Origin: Promethearchaeota archaeon
Lineage (GTDB): Archaea; Asgardarchaeota; Lokiarchaeia; Sigynarchaeales; SOKP01
DNA: 31,817 bases
Direction: 5' to 3'
Assembly (NCBI GenBank): GCA_019058515.1
Contig: JAHPYY010000131.1
Coordinates: 1 to 31,817, forward strand
The notes beneath the pieces are model-generated. The model was not told the DNA's origin. It did not search any database and was given only the letters and a program-made list of their open reading frames with translations. The position numbers and the translations under genes are program-made. Shown in pieces: positions 24,832 through 31,817 of this stretch (positions are counted from its first letter, which is position 1; each line of letters opens with the position of its first letter).

Positions 24832-25713
24832 ATGAAAGTAAAAGAAAAACTTGAAAGAATTACGATATCGTTAAAAGCTCATATGAAGCTAACAACCACT
24901 TTACTCATATTTCTTTCCATAATTGCTGCTGTATTTATCAGTTTATTATTTTTTTCAGAACCTGATAGAGTATACTACACTATAATTAATGGCGTTGAAA
25001 GAAGGATGATCTTCGCTCCTCCTTCTTTAGAGCATCCCTTAGGCACTAATGATTACGGAAATGACCAATTAACAGTTCTCCTACATGCAACAGCAACCTC
25101 AATAATAATGGGTTTTTTTGTAGCTCTCATTAGCGTAAGCATCGCTATCGTTCTGGGAGTGGTTGGTGCTTACAAGGGCGGAATTGTTGATAATATATTT
25201 CAGTTAATAACCAACATCGCTTTAGTGTTTCCCGTAATTCCTCTAATATTATTACTATCAACAATGTTAAATGAGCGCTCGTTGTTGATTGTTTCTTTAA
25301 TTATTGCTTTTATAAGTTGGCCGTGGGCTGCTCGATCTATCCGAGCTCAAGTTTTAAGTTTAAAGGAGCGAGATTTTGTTAAGGTCGCTAAAGTTACGGG
25401 TATAAGTGAAACAAGTATCGCAATTAAAGAAATAATACCTAACATGTTGTCCTATATCTTCCTAACATTCACTATCATCATAGGAATTGCAATTTCTGTC
25501 GAAGCGGGAATTTCACTAGTTGGATTGGGTCAAGATACTGATCTCACGCTTGGAAGATTGTTATATTGGAGTAAAGAATTTGGTCATATTACCGGTGGAT
25601 TTTATAATCTTTGGTTACCACCGGGTATTGTCTTAACCATGTTTATCGGCTTAATATTCGTTGTACAATCAAGTATGACTCAAGTTTTCAATCCAAGGTT
25701 AAGAGAAAAATAA
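24832..25713 (+). CDS. ABC importer permease, DppC/OppC type
   Basis: 293-residue second permease. Family signs are 'HPLGTNDYGNDQL' (68-80), the coupling loop 'KERDFVKVAKVTGISETSIAIKEIIPNML' (178-206) and 'EAGISLVGLGQDTDLTLGRLL' near the end. Membrane helices at about 22-42, 86-113, 124-146, 152-167, 205-230 and 260-283. It pairs with the DppB-type subunit to form the channel. The gene starts two bases after the previous stop and is followed by the first ATPase after 35 bases. Confidence 0.93.
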   Translation: MKVKEKLERITISLKAHMKLTTTLLIFLSIIAAVFISLLFFSEPDRVYYTIINGVERRMIFAPPSLEHPLGTNDYGNDQLTVLLHATATSIIMGFFVALISVSIAIVLGVVGAYKGGIVDNIFQLITNIALVFPVIPLILLLSTMLNERSLLIVSLIIAFISWPWAARSIRAQVLSLKERDFVKVAKVTGISETSIAIKEIIPNMLSYIFLTFTIIIGIAISVEAGISLVGLGQDTDLTLGRLLYWSKEFGHITGGFYNLWLPPGIVLTMFIGLIFVVQSSMTQVFNPRLREK

Positions 25714-25748
25714 AAAATAGTCGAGAACTCAGAAAGGTTTAAAATAAT

Positions 25749-26732
25749 ATGTCAGATCCATTGTTAGCAATAAATAACCTAAAAGGATATTATAAGGGCA
25801 CTTTTGGAATTGTTTACGCTGTAGATGATGTCTCAATTAATATTAATCGAGGAGAAATTGTAGGAATAGCAGGTGAATCTGGATGTGGTAAATCAACATT
25901 AGCTGAACTAATTACAGGGATTCCAAGACCTCTTTTACATTACGAAGAAGGTACAATTTTAGTAGATGGTTATAACATTTATCAAGTTGATAAAGAGATT
26001 TTAAGAACGGAAGTCCTTTGTAAAACTTTAGCTTTTGTACCACAAGCATCTATGAATTCATTAAATCCAGTTAAAAAGGTAAAAAATTTTATATTTGATG
26101 TAATGAAAGAAAGGATTGGTACAAAGCCTGACAAAAAAGCTGTTATTAAATCCGTAGGTAAACATTTTGAGACTTTAGGATTAGATAAATCTGTTCTAGA
26201 GCGTTTTCCTCACGAGTTAAGTGGGGGAATGAAACAGCGAACAGTTATAGCAATATCAACTTTGTGGAATCCAAATTTGCTAATCGTGGATGAACCAACA
26301 AGTGCTTTAGATGTTACCACTCAAAAACTTTTGATTGAAATGCTTTTGGATTTAAGAAGTAAGGGAATCATTAGTACCATCATATTTATTTCTCACGATG
26401 TTCCAACTCTCCGTCAAATTTGCGATCGATGCATAACTATGTATGCAGGAAAGATCGTAGAAGATGGTAAGATGGAAGATTTAATTAATTACCCCCTTCA
26501 TCCATATACTCAAGGGTTGGTTTCTTCAATCGTTTCATTCCATCCTGATGGAGCTCCTGAAACTGACCTAACTTGCATCTCTGGAAGACCACCCGATTTA
26601 AGATATCCCCCTTCTGGATGCAGATTTCACCCTCGTTGCCCAAAAAAAATGCCAATTTGCGAGAAGGAAGAACCTCCGTTTTTTAAGCCAAAAAAAAAGG
26701 AACATCCTGTATGTTGCTGGTTATATAAATAG
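25749..26732 (+). CDS. ABC importer ATPase, DppD/OppD type
   Basis: 327 residues. Walker A GESGCGKS (42-49), Q-loop Q99, signature LSGGMKQR (157-164), Walker B 'LLIVDEP' (177-183) and H-loop H216 ('FISHDV'). The C-terminal oligopeptide-transporter extension carries C291, C297, C304 and C322 ('CRFHPRCPKKMPIC' and the final CC). In DppD-type subunits these cysteines can bind an iron-sulfur cluster. It powers transport through the two permeases together with the second ATPase. The stop codon touches the next gene's ribosome-binding site (AGGTG), so the two are translationally linked. Confidence 0.94.
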   Translation: MSDPLLAINNLKGYYKGTFGIVYAVDDVSININRGEIVGIAGESGCGKSTLAELITGIPRPLLHYEEGTILVDGYNIYQVDKEILRTEVLCKTLAFVPQASMNSLNPVKKVKNFIFDVMKERIGTKPDKKAVIKSVGKHFETLGLDKSVLERFPHELSGGMKQRTVIAISTLWNPNLLIVDEPTSALDVTTQKLLIEMLLDLRSKGIISTIIFISHDVPTLRQICDRCITMYAGKIVEDGKMEDLINYPLHPYTQGLVSSIVSFHPDGAPETDLTCISGRPPDLRYPPSGCRFHPRCPKKMPICEKEEPPFFKPKKKEHPVCCWLYK

Positions 26733-26741
26733 GTGTATATA

Positions 26742-27536
26742 ATGAGTAAAAATGAGAATATTCTGAAAATCGATGATTTAACGAAGATATATACTTCAGG
26801 CTTTATAAGAACCACTAAATCCGTAGCTGCTAAAGATTTATCCTTTGAAATAAAAAGAGGAGAAATAATTTCTTTAGTAGGCGAGAGTGGAAGTGGCAAA
26901 ACAACAATTTCAAATATTATTTTAAGGTTGATTAAACCCACTAGTGGCAAAGTATACGTTAATGGTATAGATATTGAAGAAATTAAAAAAAAGAACTATT
27001 ATAAACAAGTACAAGTTATTTTTCAGGATCCTTATAGCTCATTCAATTATTTTTACAAAGTGGAAAGAGTATTAAAAAAAGCAATAAGATTTCGTTATAG
27101 TAAAGTATCCAAGAGTGAAGAAAGCGAAAAAATACAGGAGGTTTTAGGCTTTGTAGGAATCAATGCCAAAGAAGTTATTGGACGATTTCCTCATCAACTC
27201 AGTGGAGGGCAACTGCAACGATTTCTTTTAGCCAGGATATTACTTATCAAACCAGACTTATTGATTGCAGATGAACCAACAAGCATGATTGATGCTTCTT
27301 CAAGAGCAGATATTTTAAATCTTCTTGCTAATTTAAGAAAAGAAGAAGATTTTTCGGTTCTCTTTATAACTCATGATATTGGCCAAGCACAGTACATCTC
27401 TGATAAAGTGCTTGTCATGGAAAAAGGAATTATTGTCGAAAAAGGACCGACTAAAAATGTATTTCTTAATCCGACCAATCCTTACACAAAAAAATTACTA
27501 GCTAGTGTACCAAGTCTATACAGAAAATGGAATTAA
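26742..27536 (+). CDS. ABC importer ATPase, DppF/OppF type, without C-terminal extension
   Basis: 264 residues from ATG 26742. I prefer this to the GTG at 26733 because AGGTG (26731-26735) lies in the right place as its ribosome-binding site. Walker A GESGSGKT, signature LSGGQLQR and Walker B 'LLIADEP' are intact, so it should hydrolyse ATP. The protein ends soon after 'NPTNPYTKKLLASVPSL' and lacks the cysteine-containing extension that most OppF/DppF subunits carry (about 320 residues). The other ATPase keeps it, so only one cysteine cluster per transporter is expected. It lies 23 bases before the second GH94 gene. Confidence 0.92.
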   Translation: MSKNENILKIDDLTKIYTSGFIRTTKSVAAKDLSFEIKRGEIISLVGESGSGKTTISNIILRLIKPTSGKVYVNGIDIEEIKKKNYYKQVQVIFQDPYSSFNYFYKVERVLKKAIRFRYSKVSKSEESEKIQEVLGFVGINAKEVIGRFPHQLSGGQLQRFLLARILLIKPDLLIADEPTSMIDASSRADILNLLANLRKEEDFSVLFITHDIGQAQYISDKVLVMEKGIIVEKGPTKNVFLNPTNPYTKKLLASVPSLYRKWN

Positions 27537-27559
27537 CTTAAAATTATGAGGACTTAGAT

Positions 27560-30004
27560 GTGAAGTTTGGCTATTTTGACGACGAGCGAAAGGAGTACGT
27601 GATCACCCGACCGGACACCCCGCTTCCCTGGATCAATTACTTAGGTTGCGAATCGTATTTTAGTATTATTTCTAACACAGGGGGAGGTTATAGCTTTTAC
27701 AAGGATCCTCGATTTAGAAGGTTAACCCGATATCGCTATAACAATGTACCTAGTGATGTTGGTGGAAGATATTTATATATACGTGACAATCAGACTAATG
27801 AGTTTTGGTCTCCAACATGGCAACCAACTCGAACTAAATTAGAAAACTATAGGTGTAGGCACGGGCTAGGATACAGTATTATTAAGTCAACTTATAATAA
27901 TATTAACGCTGAAATCTTATACTTTGTACCTTTAGGGGAGAGCTTAGAAATATGGTTATGCTCAATCGAAAATAATAATAAAAATGCCGTAGATCTCTCA
28001 ATTTTCTCATGCATTGAATTTTGTTTATGGGATGCTAAGGATGATGCAACAAATTTTCAACGCAACTTTAATATAGGAGAAGTTGAAGTTAGTGATGGAG
28101 TAATTTACCATAAAACAGAATACCGTGAAAGAAGGAATCATTTTGCTTTTTTTGCATGCTCAGAATCTATTAAAGGCTTTGATACTCAACGAGAAAGCTT
28201 TTTAGGTCCATATCGAGGTTGGGATAGCCCAATCGTAGTAGAAAATGGAAAAGCTTCAAATTCGATTGCCCTAGGTTGGGCACCAATCGGCTCACACCAT
28301 TGTAAACTGACCCTTCAACCAAATGAAACTAAAAAAATAATATTTCTCCTAGGATATCATGAAAATGCGAATTCAGATAAGTTTGATCCCCCATTATCCC
28401 AAAACCTCAATAAAAAAGCAATTAAGAAGATTATTTTAAGGTATTCAAATCTAAAAAGCGTAAAGTCCGCCTTTAAAACCCTCAATAACCATTTTGAAAA
28501 ATTACTTAGTATATTGCAAGTTGATACACCTGATATTCACACTAATAGAATGGTCAATATATGGAATCCTTATCAATGTCTAATTACCTTTAATTTATCA
28601 AGATCTGCTTCTTTCTTTGAGTCAGGAATAAGTAGGGGAATAGGATTTCGAGATTCTAATCAAGATTTACTAGGGTTTGTACACATGGTCCCAGATTTAG
28701 CTAAAAAAAGAATATTAGATTTAGCTGCTACTCAACAAAAATCCGGCGCGGTGTACCACCAATACCAACCACTTACCAAGCAGGGAAATCATGGGATTGG
28801 AAGTGACTTTAACGACGACCCGTTATGGTTGATTCTAAGCGTAGCGTCGTATTTAAAAGAGACGGGAGATTGGAGTATTCTTGATACGGAAATACCCTAT
28901 GATAAAGAATCAGGAACTGAAGAACCTCTTTTAACACACTTACAGCGCAGTCTTCAGTATATTCGTGAGCGACTGGGGCCACATGGGTTACCCCTAATAG
29001 GTCGAGCCGATTGGAATGATTGTTTAAATTTAAATTGTTTTTCTAAAGTTCCTGATCAATCTTTTCAAGTAACAGAAAATAAGGATGGCAAAATAGCGGA
29101 ATCTATATTTATCGCTTCTCTTTTTGTTTTAACCGTTAAGGAATTTGCAGAAATACTCCAGCAAAAAGAGCATAATAAGGAAGCGAACCAATACCTTAAA
29201 TGGGCTAAAAATATGGATATTGCTATTTTAAAATATGGTTGGGATGGAGAGTGGTTTCTACGAGCTTACGATGATTATGGGGAAAAAATCGGCTCTCATA
29301 TGTGTGAGGAAGGGCAAATTTACATTGAAACACAAGGATTTTGTGTCTATGCTGGAGTTGGGATAAAGGAGGGTTATGCAGCTAAAGCGTTAAGTTCAGT
29401 AAAGAAAAAATTAATAAGCCCTCATGGAATCATGCTCCTCCAACCAGCTTATTCCCGATATTATTTACAACTGGGAGAAATCTCATCATATCCTCCAGGT
29501 TATAAAGAAAACGCTTCCATATTTTGTCACACAAATCCATGGATAATGATTGCCGAAGCGGTTATGGGAAATGGAGATCAAGCTCACGATTACTACACAC
29601 GAATTAATCCTTCAGCGCGAGAGTATATAAGCGAGGTTCATAGATGTGAACCCTACGTATATTCCCAAACGATCGCAGGTAAAGACGCTCCCACTCATGG
29701 AGAAGCAAAAAATTCTTGGCTCACAGGGACGGCTGCTTGGAATTTTATAGCAATAACTAATTGGATACTCGGTATACGTCCAACTTACACCGGCTTATGT
29801 ATTTCACCAGTGATTCCAAAAAATTGGTCTGGTTTTAAAGCAACAAGAGTCTTTCGAGGTGTTAAATATGAGATTTCCTTTAAAAGAGTGGGAACTGGCA
29901 ATAATCTGACGTTATATGTTGACAACAATCGTATTGACGGAAATGTGGTTCCTTTACCTTCACCTGAGGTTAAAGAAGTTGCAGTTTATGTAGAAATTGA
30001 ATAA
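27560..30004 (+). CDS. Cellobiose phosphorylase (GH94)
   Basis: 814 residues that follow known bacterial cellobiose phosphorylases almost motif by motif. Examples are 'GFRDSNQDLLGFVH' (362-375), 'YHQYQPLTKQGN' (399-410), 'FNDDPLWLI' (417-425) and 'GPHGLPLIGRADWNDCLNLN', with general acid D484; also 'QTIAGKDAPTHGEAKNSW'. Reaction: cellobiose plus phosphate gives alpha-glucose 1-phosphate and glucose, reversible, cytosolic, saving one ATP relative to hydrolysis. Start is GTG at 27560: an ATG overlapping it (27558) reads straight into TGA, and GAGG lies eight to nine bases upstream. Being last in the importer operon ties the transporter to cello-oligosaccharides. An asparagine-rich, Lys-rich insert at about 268-300 is absent from the paralog. 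Confidence 0.95.
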   Translation: MKFGYFDDERKEYVITRPDTPLPWINYLGCESYFSIISNTGGGYSFYKDPRFRRLTRYRYNNVPSDVGGRYLYIRDNQTNEFWSPTWQPTRTKLENYRCRHGLGYSIIKSTYNNINAEILYFVPLGESLEIWLCSIENNNKNAVDLSIFSCIEFCLWDAKDDATNFQRNFNIGEVEVSDGVIYHKTEYRERRNHFAFFACSESIKGFDTQRESFLGPYRGWDSPIVVENGKASNSIALGWAPIGSHHCKLTLQPNETKKIIFLLGYHENANSDKFDPPLSQNLNKKAIKKIILRYSNLKSVKSAFKTLNNHFEKLLSILQVDTPDIHTNRMVNIWNPYQCLITFNLSRSASFFESGISRGIGFRDSNQDLLGFVHMVPDLAKKRILDLAATQQKSGAVYHQYQPLTKQGNHGIGSDFNDDPLWLILSVASYLKETGDWSILDTEIPYDKESGTEEPLLTHLQRSLQYIRERLGPHGLPLIGRADWNDCLNLNCFSKVPDQSFQVTENKDGKIAESIFIASLFVLTVKEFAEILQQKEHNKEANQYLKWAKNMDIAILKYGWDGEWFLRAYDDYGEKIGSHMCEEGQIYIETQGFCVYAGVGIKEGYAAKALSSVKKKLISPHGIMLLQPAYSRYYLQLGEISSYPPGYKENASIFCHTNPWIMIAEAVMGNGDQAHDYYTRINPSAREYISEVHRCEPYVYSQTIAGKDAPTHGEAKNSWLTGTAAWNFIAITNWILGIRPTYTGLCISPVIPKNWSGFKATRVFRGVKYEISFKRVGTGNNLTLYVDNNRIDGNVVPLPSPEVKEVAVYVEIE
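27599..27883 (+). repeat. 5' part of the second GH94 gene, inverted copy of 19636-19923
   Basis: Exact runs at 27599-27632 (34 bases), 27665-27696 (32 bases) and 27853-27883 (31 bases) match the first GH94 gene on the opposite strand. The repeats bracket about 7.6 kb containing the rhomboid gene and the complete importer. Confidence 0.8.
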
Positions 30005-30129
30005 TTGCCTCCATAGAATTTAAGTATTCCTTTTTAATTTCTTATTTGTAAAAATATCTTTATAATCATTACTCAAGCATCCTTCCATAAGTTATATTAA
30101 ATAGGATGTCATAATAGATCAATAGAATA

Positions 30130-30777
30130 ATGACTGTGGACTCAGAAGAAAAAAGTAATGAATATAAAGCTCTACGAGTTCGAATGCCACCGTTAGAGTT
30201 GAAGTTCTTAGATTCTTTTTGCGAGATGATAGATCAATCCAGGTCTCAAACCGTTAGAACCGCAATAAAATCGTACATTTACCGAAACATCGATAATAAA
30301 AAACGACCTAATAAAAAATTAATTTTCAGTCAAAATATGCTTAAACCGTTAATAAATAATGCCGATTGGGATGTAATTGAGGAAATTGCTGAAATCTCGT
30401 TTCAAAACGGTGTTTCTGATCATAGGTGTATTGATAATTTATTAGATATATTAAATAAAGGCAGTACTACGGCAGAATACACATTAGATTTGGAAGGGAG
30501 GGTAAAATCTTTGATAGAAAATGTCTTTTCCCCATTTGCTCAGAATTGGTTTGAAAGCATTAAGTACGGATGGAATCGAAAGAATGTGATAATTGGAGGG
30601 AAACACAATCTTGGACCAAAGTTTTCATTGTTTATCAAATTATTACTTAACAAATATATGAAAATATACAATTACGAATTGAAAACGGAAGAGTATCGCG
30701 AAGGTAAATCAGAAGAAACTAATGATACAATATACACTATAATATATTCTTTTGGTCCAATTCGTTCTCCTTCATAA
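30130..30777 (+). CDS. Ribbon-helix-helix-like transcriptional regulator with C-terminal effector-type domain (paralog 2)
   Basis: 215 residues, the same length as the product of 16481-17128. N-terminal RHH-like part 'KALRVRMPPLELKFLDSFCEMIDQSRSQTVRTAIKSYI' (about 13-50). C-terminal segments 'RPNKKLIFSQNMLKPLINNAD', 'IEEIAEISFQNGVSDH', 'AQNWFES' and 'FSLFIKLLLNKYM' match the paralog in order and spacing. The overall identity looks moderate, so the duplication is old and DNA targets may differ. It lies 125 bases after the cellobiose phosphorylase gene, with a TATA-like TTATATTAAATAGG (about 30091-30104), so it can be transcribed separately. Probable role: sugar-responsive control of the importer operon. 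Confidence 0.75.
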   Translation: MTVDSEEKSNEYKALRVRMPPLELKFLDSFCEMIDQSRSQTVRTAIKSYIYRNIDNKKRPNKKLIFSQNMLKPLINNADWDVIEEIAEISFQNGVSDHRCIDNLLDILNKGSTTAEYTLDLEGRVKSLIENVFSPFAQNWFESIKYGWNRKNVIIGGKHNLGPKFSLFIKLLLNKYMKIYNYELKTEEYREGKSEETNDTIYTIIYSFGPIRSPS

Positions 30778-30785
30778 TTTTTTTT
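30778..30785 (+). terminator. Oligo-T terminator after the second regulator
   Basis: Eight consecutive T directly after the stop codon. Confidence 0.4.
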
Positions 30786-30937
30786 AGAATTAGAACTTTT
30801 TAACCATTTTTTATTAATGAGATAGAAAAATAAAATTTAGAGAGATTGGCGGTTATCTCCCTTAATTAAGCTTTGTTCCTAGAAGGGTAATCTTTGGACT
30901 ATAATAATCTTAAAAATTACAAACTCTAATCATTTTT

Positions 30938-31672
30938 ATGAATGAATTAGAATTAAAACCACCAAAAAACAATTCACATCAATACGATCTGGAATTAAAG
31001 AAATTGTGCAAAATTGGAGGATATACTTGTATTATCTTTTTGATTTATACGATCTCGATTCTACCGCTCTTATTTACGATAGGAGGATACCCAACGACAG
31101 CAGAAGAATGCTTCGCTATGCTACAGGAAAATAGGATTGTTGGATTATTACGCTTAGACCTCTTGACTATTGTCTTCATACCATTGTACTATGTAATCGT
31201 ACTTGGAATTTATGCTGCATTTAGAAAAACAAATCTAGCATATGCAACTTTAACAACATTACTTGCATTTGCAGGTATAACTCTTATTCTGGCGACTCCT
31301 TCAGTGTTATCCCTTCTCGACCTTAGCGATAAATTCGCTTTAGCTACAACGGAAGCAGAAAGAGCGCAAATATTAGCGGCTGGAGAAGCCATTATCTCAT
31401 CTGATCTATGGCATGGAACGGGAGCGTTTATTGGCGGAGTTTTAGCGGAAAGTAGCTATGTGTTTATATCAATCTTAATGATAAGAACCAAAACTTTTAA
31501 CCAGTCAATTGGTTACATCGGGTTAATTACTCATAGTTTAGATTTACTTCATATTTTCGTTGGGTTTTATTCGAAAGATGTAGCAGCTATATCGATGGTA
31601 ATCGCAGGAATTCTTTACGTACCGTGGTTGTTGCTTTTAGGTCGGAGATTAGTGCAATTAGGAAAAAATTAG
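30938..31672 (+). CDS. DUF4386-like integral membrane protein
   Basis: 244 residues with about six membrane helices (about 26-48, 70-95, 99-120, 159-184, 190-205 and 213-236). The region after the third helix, 'ATTEAERAQILAAGEAIISSDLWHGTGAFIGG', followed by 'YIGLITHSLDLLHIFVGFYS', matches by eye the layout of the DUF4386 family, widespread in bacteria and archaea and without known function. A charged N-terminal tail of about 25 residues is cytosolic. No Shine-Dalgarno sequence precedes ATG 30938. It is a single gene, about 160 bases after the regulator, and need not belong to the sugar locus. Confidence 0.8.
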   Translation: MNELELKPPKNNSHQYDLELKKLCKIGGYTCIIFLIYTISILPLLFTIGGYPTTAEECFAMLQENRIVGLLRLDLLTIVFIPLYYVIVLGIYAAFRKTNLAYATLTTLLAFAGITLILATPSVLSLLDLSDKFALATTEAERAQILAAGEAIISSDLWHGTGAFIGGVLAESSYVFISILMIRTKTFNQSIGYIGLITHSLDLLHIFVGFYSKDVAAISMVIAGILYVPWLLLLGRRLVQLGKN

Positions 31673-31698
31673 AGCAAAAAATATAAAAATCGATAACA

Positions 31699-31716
31699 TT
31701 TTTTCTTTTTTCTTTT
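31699..31716 (+). terminator. T-rich terminator after the DUF4386-like gene
   Basis: A pyrimidine run of sixteen T interrupted by two C, about 27 bases past the stop; nearly the same string as at 12053-12068. Confidence 0.45.
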
Positions 31717-31751
31717 AAGAGTATCTAATTATTTATTTTTTTATCTTTATT

Positions 31752-31817
31752 TACCCGTGGTCGGAAACCCGACGAAATTTCTTACTTAACCTATCACCCC
31801 CCGTGATTTTTTTAGCG
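31752..31817. other. GC-richer end of the window with two small hairpins
   Basis: After 80 bases of T-rich sequence the composition changes. GTCGG-AAAC-CCGAC (31760-31773) and ATCAC-CCCCC-GTGAT (31791-31805) each form a perfect five-base-pair stem. This could be one end of a non-coding RNA gene that continues beyond the window. It does not fit a tRNA, and I cannot name it. Confidence 0.3.

Noticed and set aside
26627..26950. 107-codon minus-strand frame across the junction of the two ATPase genes
   Set aside because: It covers the cysteine extension of one ATPase and the Walker A of the next, both clearly coding on the plus strand.
21643..27536. Importer as a peptide transporter
   Set aside because: The family is named for peptides, but the operon ends in cellobiose phosphorylase and contains no peptidase, so a beta-glucoside substrate fits better. 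Not proven.
19636..27883. The inverted repeats as ends of a transposon
   Set aside because: The repeats lie inside functional coding sequence, no transposase or integrase is encoded between them, and no target-site duplication is visible.
1..31817. tRNA, rRNA or CRISPR elements
   Set aside because: I looked for tRNA T-loops, conserved rRNA strings and regularly spaced direct repeats on both strands and found none that hold up by eye; a covariance-model scan would be decisive.

Overview
The window looks like AT-rich archaeal chromosome, most likely from an Asgard archaeon of the Lokiarchaeia type. The evidence is indirect. There is a HEAT/leucine-rich-repeat protein, an archaeal HTH_45-type winged-helix regulator, a substrate-binding protein with a signal peptide and a C-terminal membrane anchor, T-rich terminators without strong hairpins, and a rhomboid carrying an N-terminal module (around 'EFWGHC' and 'LAFPLLKKL') that I recall from Lokiarchaeal proteins. 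I see no rRNA, tRNA, CRISPR array or transposase.

Left part (1-5066): an unidentified minus-strand gene cut by the window edge, overlapping a TatD-family hydrolase; two small plus-strand ORFs; a HEAT/LRR protein; a short, very charged coiled-coil protein with a strong ribosome-binding site; and a CCG-domain iron-sulfur protein divergent from the next block. Middle part (5227-14571): an aconitase of the roughly 640-residue Aquifex type, a SAM methyltransferase, a thiamine-diphosphate enzyme of the acetolactate-synthase family followed by a zinc/NAD alcohol dehydrogenase, a multi-pass membrane protein, a membrane-anchored class C beta-lactamase-like serine hydrolase, and a decayed fragment of the same type of dehydrogenase. 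Positions 14735-15350 hold a DUF2378-like gene whose 5' end is out of frame. Its 3' end overlaps, tail to tail, a winged-helix regulator that follows a four-helix membrane protein on the minus strand.

The striking block is 16481-30777, a nearly mirror-symmetric disaccharide uptake and phosphorolysis locus. The left arm (minus strand) has a 215-residue ribbon-helix-helix-like regulator, a GH94 phosphorylase and a rhomboid fusion. The right arm (plus strand) has a complete Opp/Dpp-type ABC importer (binding protein, two permeases, two ATPases), a second GH94 enzyme that closely matches cellobiose phosphorylase, and a second 215-residue regulator paralogous to the first. Read together, the importer brings in cellobiose or another beta-glucan oligosaccharide, and the two GH94 enzymes cleave it with phosphate to give glucose 1-phosphate without spending ATP on that step. 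The 5' ends of the two GH94 genes share several exact nucleotide runs of 31-34 bases in inverted orientation, one of them unusually GC-rich. This suggests gene conversion, and the repeats could in principle mediate inversion of the 7.6 kb between them. A 29-codon ORF with a textbook Shine-Dalgarno sequence sits in the left arm. A DUF4386-like membrane protein and a short GC-richer stretch with two hairpins close the window.
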